Below the pieces are notes generated by a model. It did no database searches. It was not told where the DNA came from and saw only the letters and a program-made list of their open reading frames with translations. DNA of 64,000 nucleotides from JBDFMH01 sp047238125 (GTDB taxonomy: Bacteria > Pseudomonadota > Alphaproteobacteria > Sphingomonadales > Sphingomonadaceae): assembly GCF_047238125.1 (NCBI RefSeq), contig NZ_JBDFMH010000001.1:1488001-1552000 (forward strand), written 5' to 3'. The translations under genes and the position numbers were made by a program. This document shows positions 16,810-25,979 of this stretch, one piece after another (position 1 is the stretch's first letter; every line of letters begins with the position of its first letter).

Positions 16810-16988
16810 TCCACCCTTGCCTTTCCGGGCGCGATGCGCCATGGGCGGGGCGATCGGGGCGGTGGGCTTGGCCTTCCGCTCCTTTCTTATTGCCGCCGCA
16901 TCGCCCCCGGGCAAGCGGCAGACGACAGCCGGAGGGGCGACGCGATGGGCGCGGCGTCAGCGATCGGCCAATGTAAGGACGTGAAAGC

Positions 16989-17411
16989 ATGGCTCTGTAC
17001 GAGCATGTGTTTCTCGCGCGTCAGGATCTGGCTCAGGCCCAGGTCGATGCGCTTGCCGAAGCCGCGACGAAGATCGTCGAGGAGCATCAGGGCAAGGTCG
17101 TGAAGACCGAGACGTGGGGCCTGCGCGGCCTCGCCTACCGCATCAAGAAGAACCGCAAGGCGCATTATGTGATGCTCGAGATCGATGCCCCCGCGGGCGT
17201 CGTGGCCGAGCTCGAGCGCCAGACCGCGATCAACGAAGATGTGATTCGCTACATGACCATCCGTGTCGATGGGCATGAGCAGGGCCCGTCGGCGATGATG
17301 CGCCGCAACGAGCGCAGCGAGCGTGATCGCGGCGATCGTGGTGACCGCGGCCCGCGCCGTGATCGTGAAGACCGTCCTCGTCGCGACCGCGACGATCGTG
17401 ACGCGGCCTGA
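16989..17411 (+). CDS. rpsF: 30S ribosomal protein S6
   Basis: A 140-residue S6 protein that starts YEHVFLARQDL, with the conserved KTETWGLRGLAYRIKKNRKAHYV block. It binds S18 in the platform of the small subunit. The C-terminal 40 residues are an Arg/Asp/Glu-rich low-complexity tail (RDRGDRGDRG type) longer than in E. coli S6 but common in alphaproteobacteria. It heads the classical rpsF-rpsR-rplI operon, 14 bases before rpsR. No operon promoter is clear in the preceding 179 bases. Confidence 0.97.
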   Translation: MALYEHVFLARQDLAQAQVDALAEAATKIVEEHQGKVVKTETWGLRGLAYRIKKNRKAHYVMLEIDAPAGVVAELERQTAINEDVIRYMTIRVDGHEQGPSAMMRRNERSERDRGDRGDRGPRRDREDRPRRDRDDRDAA

Positions 17412-17425
17412 GGGAGACATAGACC

Positions 17426-17650
17426 ATGGCCCGCCCCTTTTTCCGCCGCCGCAAGAGCTGCCCCTTCTCCGCGAAGGACGCGCCCCGGATCGACTATAAG
17501 GACGTCCGGCTGCTGCAGGGCTTCGTGTCCGAGCGTGGCAAGATCGTGCCGAGCCGCATCACTGCGGTATCCGCCAAGAAGCAGCGCGAGCTCGCCCAGG
17601 CGATCAAGCGTGCCCGTCATATCGGGCTCCTCCCCTATATCGTGAAGTAA
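17426..17650 (+). CDS. rpsR: 30S ribosomal protein S18
   Basis: A 74-residue S18 with the family core CPFSAKDAPRIDYKDVRLL and SRITAVSAKKQRELAQAIKRAR, ending YIVK. It forms a heterodimer with S6 and contacts 16S rRNA. The ribosome-binding GAGGGAG lies just upstream of ATG 17426. It sits between rpsF and rplI with short gaps (14 and 12 bases). Confidence 0.97.
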   Translation: MARPFFRRRKSCPFSAKDAPRIDYKDVRLLQGFVSERGKIVPSRITAVSAKKQRELAQAIKRARHIGLLPYIVK

Positions 17651-17662
17651 GGAGCGCCGAAG

Positions 17663-18253
17663 ATGGACGTCATCCTGCTCGAACGCGTCGAGAAGCTCGG
17701 CCAGATCGGCGACGTGGTCACCGTGAAGAACGGTTTCGCGCGCAACTATCTGCTGCCGAACAAGAAGGCGCTGCGCGCCAACGCCGCCAACAAGAAGGTC
17801 TTCGAGGCCAACCGCGCCCAGATCGAGGCCGATAACGCCAAGCGCCGCGAAACTGCCCAGACCGATGCCAAGGGTGTCGACGGCAAGACGTTGACGCTGA
17901 TCCGCCAGGCATCGAATACCGGCCAGCTCTACGGCTCGGTCTCGGCGCGCGATCTGGTCGAGGCGCTCGAAGCCGACGGCACGAAGCTGGCCAAGAGCCA
18001 GATCGTGCTCGACAAGCCGATCAAGACCATCGGCCTGACCGAGGTGCGCGTCGCGCTCCATCCTGAAGTCGCGGTGACCATCAAGGTCAACGTGGCCCGC
18101 TCGCCGGAAGAGGCCGAGCTGCAGTCGCAGGGCGTGGACGTGATGGCCCAGATGTTCGAACGTGACGAGGCGGGCTTTACCGAAGCCTATGACCCGAACG
18201 CCGAACCGGGCGAGATCGCAGTCGACGACGCCGAGGACCGGGCCGAGGCCTGA
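17663..18253 (+). CDS. rplI: 50S ribosomal protein L9
   Basis: A 196-residue L9. The N-terminal domain carries MDVILLERVEKLGQIGDVVTVK and GFARNYLLP, which bind 23S rRNA; a long helix and the C-terminal domain follow (LYGSVSARDL, HPEVAVTIKVNV). The protein is about 45 residues longer than E. coli L9, with an acidic tail (EIAVDDAEDRAEA) typical of sphingomonads. It is the last gene of the operon; a hairpin with a T-run follows at 18283. Confidence 0.97.
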   Translation: MDVILLERVEKLGQIGDVVTVKNGFARNYLLPNKKALRANAANKKVFEANRAQIEADNAKRRETAQTDAKGVDGKTLTLIRQASNTGQLYGSVSARDLVEALEADGTKLAKSQIVLDKPIKTIGLTEVRVALHPEVAVTIKVNVARSPEEAELQSQGVDVMAQMFERDEAGFTEAYDPNAEPGEIAVDDAEDRAEA

Positions 18254-18282
18254 TCCGCAAGCGCCCGTTGCGGAACGAAGCG

Positions 18283-18315
18283 AAACGCCGTCCGGAGCGA
18301 TCCTGGCGGCGTTTT
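18283..18315 (+). terminator. Probable Rho-independent terminator after rplI
   Basis: An 8-base perfect stem (AAACGCCG at 18283-18290 with CGGCGTTT at 18307-18314), a 16-base loop, and a short T-run (GTTTTC) directly after the stem, 30 bases past the rplI stop. It is well placed to end the ribosomal operon. Confidence 0.7.
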
Positions 18316-18359
18316 CGTAACGGCGGTGGTTGCGACACCGGCCCGTCGCTGAAAAAAAG

Positions 18360-18537
18360 CCTGTCCTACAGAGTGCCGGATCGGTTAAGAGATTTTCGGC
18401 TCATTCTTAGATTTGGATAGCATTCGCGTGCCGTATCGCAGGCAAGCGTTGGCCCGTGCGCGGCGATCCAGATAGAAATCTGGCCGGCACGGCGGGCCGG
18501 ACCCTCACACAATCGCTGCTTTCGCTGCTTTCGCCGG
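18360..18537 (-). repeat. Two-block conserved intergenic element, copy 1 (candidate small RNA)
   Basis: This element fills most of the 353-base gap 18254-18606. Read on the minus strand it has a 24-base block (18537-18514, containing GCGAAAGCAGCGAAAGCAG) and, after a variable middle, a 28-base block (18387-18360, ending GTAGGACAGG). Copy 2 at 25980-26109 matches these at about 21 of 24 and 25 of 28 bases in the same order. The middle here contains a perfect hairpin CCAGAT/ATCTGG (18468-18483), and seven T residues follow the second block on the minus strand. It lies downstream of the UVR-motif gene. No longer gene was found in this gap. Confidence 0.55.
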
Positions 18538-18606
18538 CCGGGATCAAGTTCACGGGAATGATCGGCGTTCTCAGCCTAGGTCGAACCCGCTTCACATCCT
18601 CAGCAA

Positions 18607-18921
18607 TCAGCTGCGGCGACCGCGCCCCTTCGTCTTCAGATCGGGTTTTGGGGGCGGCTTCCAGTCGGGTGGCGGGGTGACGCGCTGGCGGCTAGTGCCA
18701 AGCCCCATCGCGCCCGGCTGCTGTCGCGCCAGCCCCTCGGTGTCGGCCACGCGCGCGGCCTGCGGATCCGCGCCGCCTCGGATCAGGTTGATCTTGTCAC
18801 GCAGCGCACGCGCTTCCTCGAAGTCCAGTCGTGCGGCGGCGGCCTCCATCTGCGCAGTCAGTTCGGGCAGATCGTCGTCCACCCCGAATGAACGTCCCGG
18901 CGTCCGGATCGGGTGCGGCAA
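18607..18921 (-). CDS. Small UvrB/UvrC (UVR) motif protein
   Basis: A 104-residue protein with one UVR motif near residues 20-46 (LTAQMEAAAARLDFEEARALRD), the helical hairpin by which UvrB and UvrC interact; here it is a stand-alone protein. The rest is Pro/Lys-rich and probably disordered, with a basic end (KTKGRGRRS). The start is uncertain: TTG 18921 gives MPHPIRTPGRS, GTG 18882 gives a shorter form beginning at the UVR region. It is divergent from priA. A role in excision repair is a guess from the motif alone. Confidence 0.75.
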   Translation of the reverse strand: MPHPIRTPGRSFGVDDDLPELTAQMEAAAARLDFEEARALRDKINLIRGGADPQAARVADTEGLARQQPGAMGLGTSRQRVTPPPDWKPPPKPDLKTKGRGRRS

Positions 18922-18956
18922 TTCCCTTTCGCGGGTGGCATCCCTAATTGGACGCC

Positions 18957-21128
18957 ATGAATCCCCGCGCCCGCGTCCTGCTGCTCAATGCCGCGCTCGG
19001 CCCACTCGATTACCGGGTTGATCCGGGCCAGTCGGTCGAGCCCGGATCGATCGTGCTTGCCCCGCTCGGCCCTCGCCAATTGGCCGGCGTGGTCTGGGAA
19101 GCCGATCGGATGCCGTCCGATGCCGAGGTGGGAGACAACCGGCTGCGTCCGCTGGCCGCCGTCTACGATCTGCCGCCGATCGCGGCTCCGCTGCGCCGGC
19201 TGATCGAATGGACTGCGGATTATTATCTGAGCCCGCCGGCCGCCGTGCTGCGGATGGCGCTGGCATCCGCATCGGCACTCGATGGCGGACGCACAATCGT
19301 CGAATATCGCGCGACCGGCCACGTGCCGCCACGGATGACGACGCAGCGCGCCCAGGCGCTGGAGCGGATCGGCGAGCGCCAGGGGCTGGTGCGCGAACTG
19401 GCAACGATCGCCGGCGTATCGGACGGCGTGATCCGCGGCCTCGTGAAGGCGGGTGCGATCGAGGCGGTGGAGGTTGCGATCGACGATCCGTTCGCGGTGC
19501 CCGACCCCGATCACCACCAGCCCGAACTTTCGCCCGATCAGCGCGCGGCGGCGGACCGCCTGGCCGGCGCGGTAGCAGACGGCGAGAATCGGACCATCCT
19601 GCTCGACGGCGTCACCGGATCGGGCAAGACCGAGGTCTATTTCGAGGCGATCGCCGAAGCACTGCGTGCCGGCCGCCAGACGCTGGTGCTGCTGCCGGAG
19701 ATCGCGCTGACCGAGCCGTTCCTCAAGCGCTTCGCCGCGCGGTTCGGGCACCAGCCGGTGGCGTGGCATTCGGATCTGCGTCAGTCCCAGCGCCGCCGCG
19801 CCTGGCGCGCGATCGCCAGTGGTGAAGCGCTGGTCACGGTCGGCGCCCGCTCCGCGCTGTTCCTGCCGTATCGCGATCTCGGCCTGATCGTCGTCGACGA
19901 GGCGCACGAGACCAGCTTCAAGCAGGAAGACGGCGTCCAGTATCATGCCCGCGACGTAGCGGTGATGCGCGGCCGGTTCGAAAGTGTGCCGGTGGTGCTG
20001 GCGTCGGCGACGCCCGCGATCGAAACGCGCCAGCAGGTCGCGCTTGGCCACTATGAGGAATTGAAACTGCCCGGTCGCTATGGCGCCGCCGAACTGCCCG
20101 ATATCGAGGCGATCGACATGCTGGCCGATCCGCCGCCGCGCGGCCGCTGGCTGGCACCGACGCTGGTCACCGCGATCACCGAGACGCTTGCACGCGGCGA
20201 GCAGGCTCTGCTGTTCCTTAATCGCCGGGGCTATGCCCCGCTCACGCTCTGCCGCCACTGCGGGCACCGCTTCCAATGCCCGAACTGCACCGCCTGGATG
20301 GTCGAGCACCGATTGTCCGCGCGGCTGGCATGCCATCATTGCGGCCATGTGATGCCGCCCCCGCGCGCCTGCCCAGAGTGTCATGAGGAAGACGCGCTTG
20401 TGGCGTGCGGACCGGGTGTGGAGCGGATCGCGGACGAGGTCGCCGCGCTGTTCCCCGATGCGCGCGCCGCCGTGGTGACGTCCGATACGCTGTGGTCCCC
20501 GGCCAAGGCGGCCGAGTTCGTGAACCGGATGGAAGCGGGCGAGATCGACATCGTGATCGGCACGCAGCTGGTGACGAAGGGCTATCATTTCCCGAACCTG
20601 ACGCTCGTCGGCGTGGTCGATGCCGATCTCGGGCTGTCGGGCGGTGATCTGCGCGCAGCCGAACGCAGCTTCCAGCAGATCGCGCAGGTGGCCGGGCGCG
20701 CGGGTCGCGGCGAGAAGCCGGGCCATGTCTATGTGCAGACGCGCGAGACTGCCGCGCCCGTGATCCGCGCGCTGGTTTCGGGCGATGCCGAAGGCTTCTA
20801 CGCCGCCGAAACCGAAAGCCGGCGCGCGGCTGGCGCGCCGCCGTTCGGCCGCTATGCCGCGATCATCGTCTCGTCCGAGGATCAGGCCGAGGCCGCGGAG
20901 ACCGCCCGTGCGATTGGGAAGGCCGCGCCGCGGGTCGAAGGGATGGCGGTCTATGGCCCCGCCCCCGCCCCGCTGGCGATGCTGCGCGGACGCCACCGCC
21001 AGCGGCTGCTGGTCCACGCGCAGCGCAGCCTTGACGTGCAGGACGTTATCCGCGGCTGGCTCGGCACACTTGAATGGCCGCGCGCAGTGCGCGTGCAGGT
21101 GGATGTGGACCCCTACAGCTTTGTTTGA
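18957..21128 (+). CDS. priA: Primosomal protein N' (PriA helicase)
   Basis: A 723-residue superfamily 2 helicase that restarts stalled replication forks. Seen in order: the N-terminal DNA-binding domain, Walker A GVTGSGKTE (near residue 219), the DEAH box VVDEAHE, the eight-cysteine zinc region (CRHCGHRFQCPNC and CHHCGH, PECH), and helicase motif AGRAGRGEKPG. The ATG at 18957 lies 9 bases inside an in-frame TTG; MNPRARVLLLNAALG is the normal family start. It is full length with no disruption. Confidence 0.96.
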   Translation: MNPRARVLLLNAALGPLDYRVDPGQSVEPGSIVLAPLGPRQLAGVVWEADRMPSDAEVGDNRLRPLAAVYDLPPIAAPLRRLIEWTADYYLSPPAAVLRMALASASALDGGRTIVEYRATGHVPPRMTTQRAQALERIGERQGLVRELATIAGVSDGVIRGLVKAGAIEAVEVAIDDPFAVPDPDHHQPELSPDQRAAADRLAGAVADGENRTILLDGVTGSGKTEVYFEAIAEALRAGRQTLVLLPEIALTEPFLKRFAARFGHQPVAWHSDLRQSQRRRAWRAIASGEALVTVGARSALFLPYRDLGLIVVDEAHETSFKQEDGVQYHARDVAVMRGRFESVPVVLASATPAIETRQQVALGHYEELKLPGRYGAAELPDIEAIDMLADPPPRGRWLAPTLVTAITETLARGEQALLFLNRRGYAPLTLCRHCGHRFQCPNCTAWMVEHRLSARLACHHCGHVMPPPRACPECHEEDALVACGPGVERIADEVAALFPDARAAVVTSDTLWSPAKAAEFVNRMEAGEIDIVIGTQLVTKGYHFPNLTLVGVVDADLGLSGGDLRAAERSFQQIAQVAGRAGRGEKPGHVYVQTRETAAPVIRALVSGDAEGFYAAETESRRAAGAPPFGRYAAIIVSSEDQAEAAETARAIGKAAPRVEGMAVYGPAPAPLAMLRGRHRQRLLVHAQRSLDVQDVIRGWLGTLEWPRAVRVQVDVDPYSFV

Positions 21129-21387
21129 AGCGTAGGCGGAACTGGTCCGTCACTCCTGCCCATGTGGGAAGGCAGGAGCCGTGGGACGCAGGGCGGAAAG
21201 CCCGACGACCACGATCGCCAAAGGGTCGACGACGACGGTCGAACTGCATGTGGGCAATGGCGGTGACTGCCGCATGTCGCTCGCCTGTTCTTTTGTTGCT
21301 CGTACGGATTCGAGCTGTGCCCTACGGCAATTCCCTTTTGATCGGAGCGTGCTAGTCTCGCTGCGACCTTGGGGAGGGTTGCGAAAT

Positions 21388-22950
21388 ATGCGTTGGTTGC
21401 TGGCCCTGCTGTTGGCCCTGTCGGCATCCGAGCCGTCGAAGGCGGCCTGGATGGAAGCGAGCAGCGACCATTTCCTGATCTACGCGAACGCGAGCGAGGA
21501 TTGGCTGCGCAGCTTCTCCGACCGGCTGGAGCGGTTCGACGGCAGCCTGCGCGCGATCCGCACGCTGAAGAGCGATCCTGGACTCAAATCGAACCGCCTC
21601 ACCATCTTTGTGGTCGATAGCGTGGACGATGTCTCACGGCTCTGCGGGCGCGCGCGCTCATGCGCGCAGGTCGCCGGCTTTTACGTGCCGCGCGTCGGCG
21701 GGTCGCTCGCCTACACGCCGCGACGATCAGGCTTCAGCAGCAAGTGGGATCTGGCCGCCCAAACCGTGCTGCTGCACGAATATACCCACCACTTCATGTT
21801 CCAGCATTTTGCCGGCGCCTACCCGGCCTGGTTCGCGGAAGGATTCGCCGAGTTCAACGGCACCGCCCGCTTCGAAAAGGATGGCGGCGTCACGTTCGGC
21901 GCTCCGCCGCTGTATCGCGCCTATGGTCTGCTGGCGCAGGGCAACCCGATGCCGGCCAAGCGGCTGCTGGTGCCGACCCAGGATCGGCTGAACGGCCTGG
22001 AAGTGGAAGCGATCTACGGCCGCGGCTGGCTGCTGACCCATTATCTGCTGACAGACAGTGCGCGGACCAGTCAGCTTGACCGCTACCTGCGTGCCTTGTC
22101 GGCCGGCACCGCGCCGCTGGCCGCAGCTACGACTGCGTTCGGCGATCTCGATGCGCTCGACAAGACGCTCGATCGTTACAAGATGGGCAAGTTCGCCGGA
22201 TGGACGATCCGCGCTTCCGCGCTGAAGCCAGGGCCGATCGCGATCCGTTCGCTGAGCGAGGGTGAAGCCGCGCTGATGCCGGTGCGGATGCGATCCCAGC
22301 GCGGGGTGAACGAAAAATCCGCCGAAACTGTCGTGCGCGAGGCCCGCCGCCGCGCCGCGCCCTTCCCGGCCGATGCCGCCCCGCAGACCGCGCTGGCCGA
22401 GGCCGAATATGATGCCGACCAGCTCGATGCCGCCCTGGCCGCGGCCGAGCGCGCGATCGCCGCCAGCCCGACCGCCCTGCGCGCGCATCTCTACAAGGGA
22501 CGCGTTCTCGTCGATCGGGCAGCCAAGCTGAAGACGACCGATCCGGCAGCCTGGAAGGAGGCGCGCAGCTGGTATCTCAAAGCCAACAAGATCGATCCGA
22601 ACAATGCCGAACCGCTGCTGCTCTTCTACCAGAGCTTCGCCGCCGCCGGGCAGAAGCCGACCGTGAATGCGGTCCGCGGGCTCGAGCGCGCCTTCACGCT
22701 ATCGCCCGAGGATCGCGATCTGCGCTGGCTGGTCGCTCGTCAATTCCTGGTCGATGCGCGGCCGGACATGGCGCGGATGGCATTGGTGCCGCTGGCCTAT
22801 GATCCCCATCTGTCGGCAGAGAGCAATCCGGCCGCGATCCTGGTCTCCAAGCTCGCCGCCGGCAAGACCGGCCCGGCCGCGCTGGCGGAGCTCGACGCGG
22901 CCGAGCAGGCTGAGGCCGCCAAAAAGAAGGCCGAAACGCCAGCCGAATAG
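21388..22950 (+). CDS. Exported HExxH metallopeptidase-like protein with TPR-like tail
   Basis: A 520-residue protein with a Sec signal peptide (MRWLLALLLALSASEPSKA). The zinc-peptidase motif HEYTHH lies near residue 130, with FAEGFAEF about 25 residues later offering a Glu ligand, as in gluzincin-like Peptidase MA/DUF1570-type proteins. The second half (about 330-480) has helical repeats of TPR type (ALAAAERAIAASPTALRAHLYKG). It probably acts in the periplasm. I cannot name a substrate or family with certainty. The 259 bases upstream hold no gene that I can see. Confidence 0.75.
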   Translation: MRWLLALLLALSASEPSKAAWMEASSDHFLIYANASEDWLRSFSDRLERFDGSLRAIRTLKSDPGLKSNRLTIFVVDSVDDVSRLCGRARSCAQVAGFYVPRVGGSLAYTPRRSGFSSKWDLAAQTVLLHEYTHHFMFQHFAGAYPAWFAEGFAEFNGTARFEKDGGVTFGAPPLYRAYGLLAQGNPMPAKRLLVPTQDRLNGLEVEAIYGRGWLLTHYLLTDSARTSQLDRYLRALSAGTAPLAAATTAFGDLDALDKTLDRYKMGKFAGWTIRASALKPGPIAIRSLSEGEAALMPVRMRSQRGVNEKSAETVVREARRRAAPFPADAAPQTALAEAEYDADQLDAALAAAERAIAASPTALRAHLYKGRVLVDRAAKLKTTDPAAWKEARSWYLKANKIDPNNAEPLLLFYQSFAAAGQKPTVNAVRGLERAFTLSPEDRDLRWLVARQFLVDARPDMARMALVPLAYDPHLSAESNPAAILVSKLAAGKTGPAALAELDAAEQAEAAKKKAETPAE

Positions 22951-22994
22951 ATCGCTGCTGGGCCATGCCGGGCCGGGGCGCTACATAGGCGGTG

Positions 22995-24527
22995 ATGCGG
23001 TTCGCGTACCTTCTTCCCCTTCTCGCCGTTGCCGGTTGCGGCGGTGATCATCGTGAGCGGGCCCGGCCAGCCGGCGTGCTGGTGCGGATCGCCGACGACG
23101 AAGTGAAGGGGCTCGATCCGCAGACCGTATCCGACCTGGCATCGCTGCGCATCGCGACCGACCAGTTTGAAGGGCTCACCCGGTTCGACGGGGGCGGAAG
23201 GATCGAGCCTGGGCTGGCGCGCGGCTGGCAGGCCTCCGCCGACGGCCTGAGCTGGCGGTTTCCGCTGCGGTCCGGCCTGCGCTTTTCGGATGGCGCGCCG
23301 ATCCGGCCCGCGCTGTTCCCGGCACTGCTGGCGCGGCTGCGTGATCCGGCGACGGGATCGCCCACCGCATCGCTGTTCGAGGCGATCCGCGCGATCGAGG
23401 TGGACGGGGATGTCGTCGTCGTGCAGCTGCTGCATCCATTCCCGCAATTGCCCGAGTTGATGGCGCACCCTGCGATGTCGGCAATCCCGCTCCACCGGAT
23501 CGCAGCCGCCGGCGCGGGCTGGACCGCCGAGCGCCCGCTGGTGACGTCGGGCGCCTATCGGCTGACACGCTGGACGCTGAACGATGCGATCCGGCTGGCG
23601 GCCAATCCGCGCTGGCACGGCGGATTACCGGCAGCGCGAAGCGTGGAGTGGCGGCCCGTGACGGATCGGCTGACGGGCCTGCGCATCTTCGCCGGCGGCG
23701 CGGCCGACATCGGTGGAGAATATCCGGCGACACGTACCCGCTGGATCGCCGAACGGATGCCCGGTGCAGCCCGTACCGCGCCCTATCGCGGGGCATATTA
23801 TTTCGCGTTCAATACCCGCCGGCCGCCGTTCGACGATGCCCGCGTCCGCCGCGCGCTGAGCCTAGCGGTCGACCGGCGCTGGATCGCCGGCCCGCTGATG
23901 GAGATCGGCACGCCGCCGGCCTGGGGCGTGCTGCCGCCGGGGATTGCCGGCCTGCCCGACTTTCGACCGGCCTGGGCGAACTGGCCGGCGGACCGTCGGC
24001 TGCGCGCGGCCCGCGTATTGCTTACCGAGGCAGGTTATGGTCCGGACCGGCCGCTGGACTTCGAGATCCGGTTCAACAGCGATACCGATCATCGCCGGGT
24101 GGCGATCGCGCTGGCCGCGATGTGGAAGCCGCTGGGTGTGACGGCCCGCTTGCTGAACAGCGAGGCATCACTCCATTTCGCCAGCCTGCGCCGCCACGAT
24201 TTCGCGCTGGCGCGATCTGGCTGGATCGCCGATTTGTCCGCACCGGAAAATTTCCTGGCCGTCCACCGATCCGATGCCGGCGCGATAAATTATTCGGGCT
24301 TCGCCGACCCGGTCTATGATGCGGCGCTGGACCGCGCATCGGCAGAGGCGGATCCGGTGCGCCGCGCAAGACTGATGCGCGCGGCGGAAGCGCGCCTGCT
24401 GGCTGAGGCCCCGATCCTGCCGATCTATTATTACGTCAGCCGGGCGCTGGTGGCGCCACGCGTGCGCGGCTGGCAGGACAATGCCGCGAACATTCATCCG
24501 AGCCGGACGTTGGCGATCCCATCATGA
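22995..24527 (+). CDS. Peptide-type ABC substrate-binding lipoprotein (SBP family 5), first of pair
   Basis: A 510-residue periplasmic solute-binding protein of family 5 (OppA/DppA type). The lipobox LLAVAGC places the lipidated Cys at residue 15. Family features seen: LDPQTVSDLASLRIATDQFEGL, EPGLARGWQASADGLSWRF, and the SLAVDRRWI and PLDFEIRFNSD regions. It would capture oligopeptides or similar solutes. The second, related lipoprotein starts 4 bases before its stop. No permease or ATPase gene is present, so the usual ABC import cannot be assembled from this locus. GTG 22992 is an alternative start. Confidence 0.85.
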   Translation: MRFAYLLPLLAVAGCGGDHRERARPAGVLVRIADDEVKGLDPQTVSDLASLRIATDQFEGLTRFDGGGRIEPGLARGWQASADGLSWRFPLRSGLRFSDGAPIRPALFPALLARLRDPATGSPTASLFEAIRAIEVDGDVVVVQLLHPFPQLPELMAHPAMSAIPLHRIAAAGAGWTAERPLVTSGAYRLTRWTLNDAIRLAANPRWHGGLPAARSVEWRPVTDRLTGLRIFAGGAADIGGEYPATRTRWIAERMPGAARTAPYRGAYYFAFNTRRPPFDDARVRRALSLAVDRRWIAGPLMEIGTPPAWGVLPPGIAGLPDFRPAWANWPADRRLRAARVLLTEAGYGPDRPLDFEIRFNSDTDHRRVAIALAAMWKPLGVTARLLNSEASLHFASLRRHDFALARSGWIADLSAPENFLAVHRSDAGAINYSGFADPVYDAALDRASAEADPVRRARLMRAAEARLLAEAPILPIYYYVSRALVAPRVRGWQDNAANIHPSRTLAIPS

Positions 24528-25978
24528 TCCGCCGGACCTGCCTGACCGCGCTGCTGCTGCTGCTGACCGCCTGTGATGCCAAGATCGATCCCGACGAGCC
24601 GGTGACGGTGAGCGTGATTGGACGACCGCCGGCGATCATCGATCCAAGCCAGAAGCCCTATGACCGCCCCACCGCGGTCCTGCTGGCGACGGTGGCACAG
24701 GGGCTGGTGCGGCTGGATGGAGCCGGCCAGGTGGAGCCCGGGCTGGCGATCCGCTGGGACGTGTCGGACGATGGCCTGTTTTACACCTTCCGGCTGGCGG
24801 ATGGGCTGCCGATCGATGCCGAGGTGGCCGCGCGCCGGCTGCGCGCCGCGATCGGGCCGACCAGCCGCAATCCGCTGAAGCCGGTGCTGGGCGCGATTGC
24901 CGAGGTGGTGGCCGTCACCCCGGAGATTCTCGAGATCCGCCTGAGCGCGCCGCGGCCCGAACTGCTGCAACTGCTGGCCCAGCCGGCGCTGGCGCTGATC
25001 GGACCCGATGGCGGATCGGGGCCGCTCACCATCGCCGAGCGGGGCCGCGATCTGCTGCGCCTGACGCCGCTGCTACCGGACAAAGCCGAGCCGATCGACG
25101 AGGATGCGCGGCGCCGGCAGGAGATCGTCTTGCGCGGCGAGAAGGCCGCGCTGGCGGTTGCGCGGTTCCGGGACGGCGGCGGCGGGGTCGTGACCGGCGG
25201 CACCTTTGCTGATCTCGCGATCGCGCGGGCGGCCGGGCCGCGGCCGCGCCAGCTGCATTTCGATCCGGCGGTGGGGCTGTTCGGGCTGGAGGTGGTGGCC
25301 ACACCACCGTTCCTGCAGGCGGCCGAGAACCGCGCGGCGCTGGCGATGGCGATCGATCGGCAGCGCATTGCCACGCTGTTCGGTGCGCGCGAATGGCGGA
25401 TCGAGACCGCGCTGGTGCCGGCCGGCACCGCCGAGATCGCAACGCCGACCCAGCCGGGCTGGCTGCCGCTGGACCTGGTTGCGCGCGCCGATCGCGCCAA
25501 GGCGCAGGTCGCGGTCTGGCGGGCGGCGGCGGCGGAGCCGCCCGCACCGCTGCGCGTGGCGATGCCGGCGGGACCCGGCGCCCGGCTGCTGTTCGCGCTG
25601 ATCCGGCAGGACTGGTCGCGGATCGGCGTGGAGGCAGTGGCGGTGCCTACCGGCGCGCGGGCCGACTTGCGGTTGATCGACAGCGTCGCCCCCGGCGACG
25701 GCGCAAGCTGGTGGCTGAGTCGGTTTCGCTGCGGCGACAGCCCGATCTGCAGCGAGCAGAGCGACCTTGCGCTGGACGCCGCGCATGCCGCGCCGACGCT
25801 GGAGGAGCGTGCGCGTTGGCTGCGCGAGGCAGAGGCGCGGCTTTCCGATCTGGTGCCGTTCATCGCGCTGGCCCAGCCGCTGCGCTGGTCGCTGGTGGCA
25901 CCGGGCCTGGATGGCTGGCGCGACAATCCACGCGCCGCGCATCCGCTGATCCATCTGCGCGAGAATGGCGGCCGCTAA
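24524..25978 (+). CDS. Peptide-type ABC substrate-binding lipoprotein (SBP family 5), second of pair
   Basis: A 484-residue lipoprotein (lipobox LLLTAC, Cys17) related to the preceding protein, with the family 5 pattern QGLVRLDGAGQVEPGLAIRW and DVSDDGLFYTFRLADG. It is shorter and more diverged in the middle than OppA-type proteins. The start overlaps the previous stop (ATGA), so the two are translationally coupled and may act together. Absence of permease genes is notable. Solute unknown. Confidence 0.82.
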   Translation: MIRRTCLTALLLLLTACDAKIDPDEPVTVSVIGRPPAIIDPSQKPYDRPTAVLLATVAQGLVRLDGAGQVEPGLAIRWDVSDDGLFYTFRLADGLPIDAEVAARRLRAAIGPTSRNPLKPVLGAIAEVVAVTPEILEIRLSAPRPELLQLLAQPALALIGPDGGSGPLTIAERGRDLLRLTPLLPDKAEPIDEDARRRQEIVLRGEKAALAVARFRDGGGGVVTGGTFADLAIARAAGPRPRQLHFDPAVGLFGLEVVATPPFLQAAENRAALAMAIDRQRIATLFGAREWRIETALVPAGTAEIATPTQPGWLPLDLVARADRAKAQVAVWRAAAAEPPAPLRVAMPAGPGARLLFALIRQDWSRIGVEAVAVPTGARADLRLIDSVAPGDGASWWLSRFRCGDSPICSEQSDLALDAAHAAPTLEERARWLREAEARLSDLVPFIALAQPLRWSLVAPGLDGWRDNPRAAHPLIHLRENGGR

Positions 25979-25979
25979 G

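Noticed and set aside
17290..17411. CRISPR-like or tandem repeat in rpsF
   Set aside because: The repeated bases encode the Arg/Asp-rich tail of S6, a known low-complexity feature, not an array of spacers.
18369..18436. Short minus-strand peptide frame (starts MSRKSLNRS) inside the conserved intergenic element
   Set aside because: Only 12 codons long, no clear ribosome-binding site, and the second copy of the element does not keep the same frame length, so it is not reported as a gene.
18858..21017. Long minus-strand frame opposite priA
   Set aside because: Shadow of priA; low-complexity His/Arg/Gly composition and no recognisable domain.
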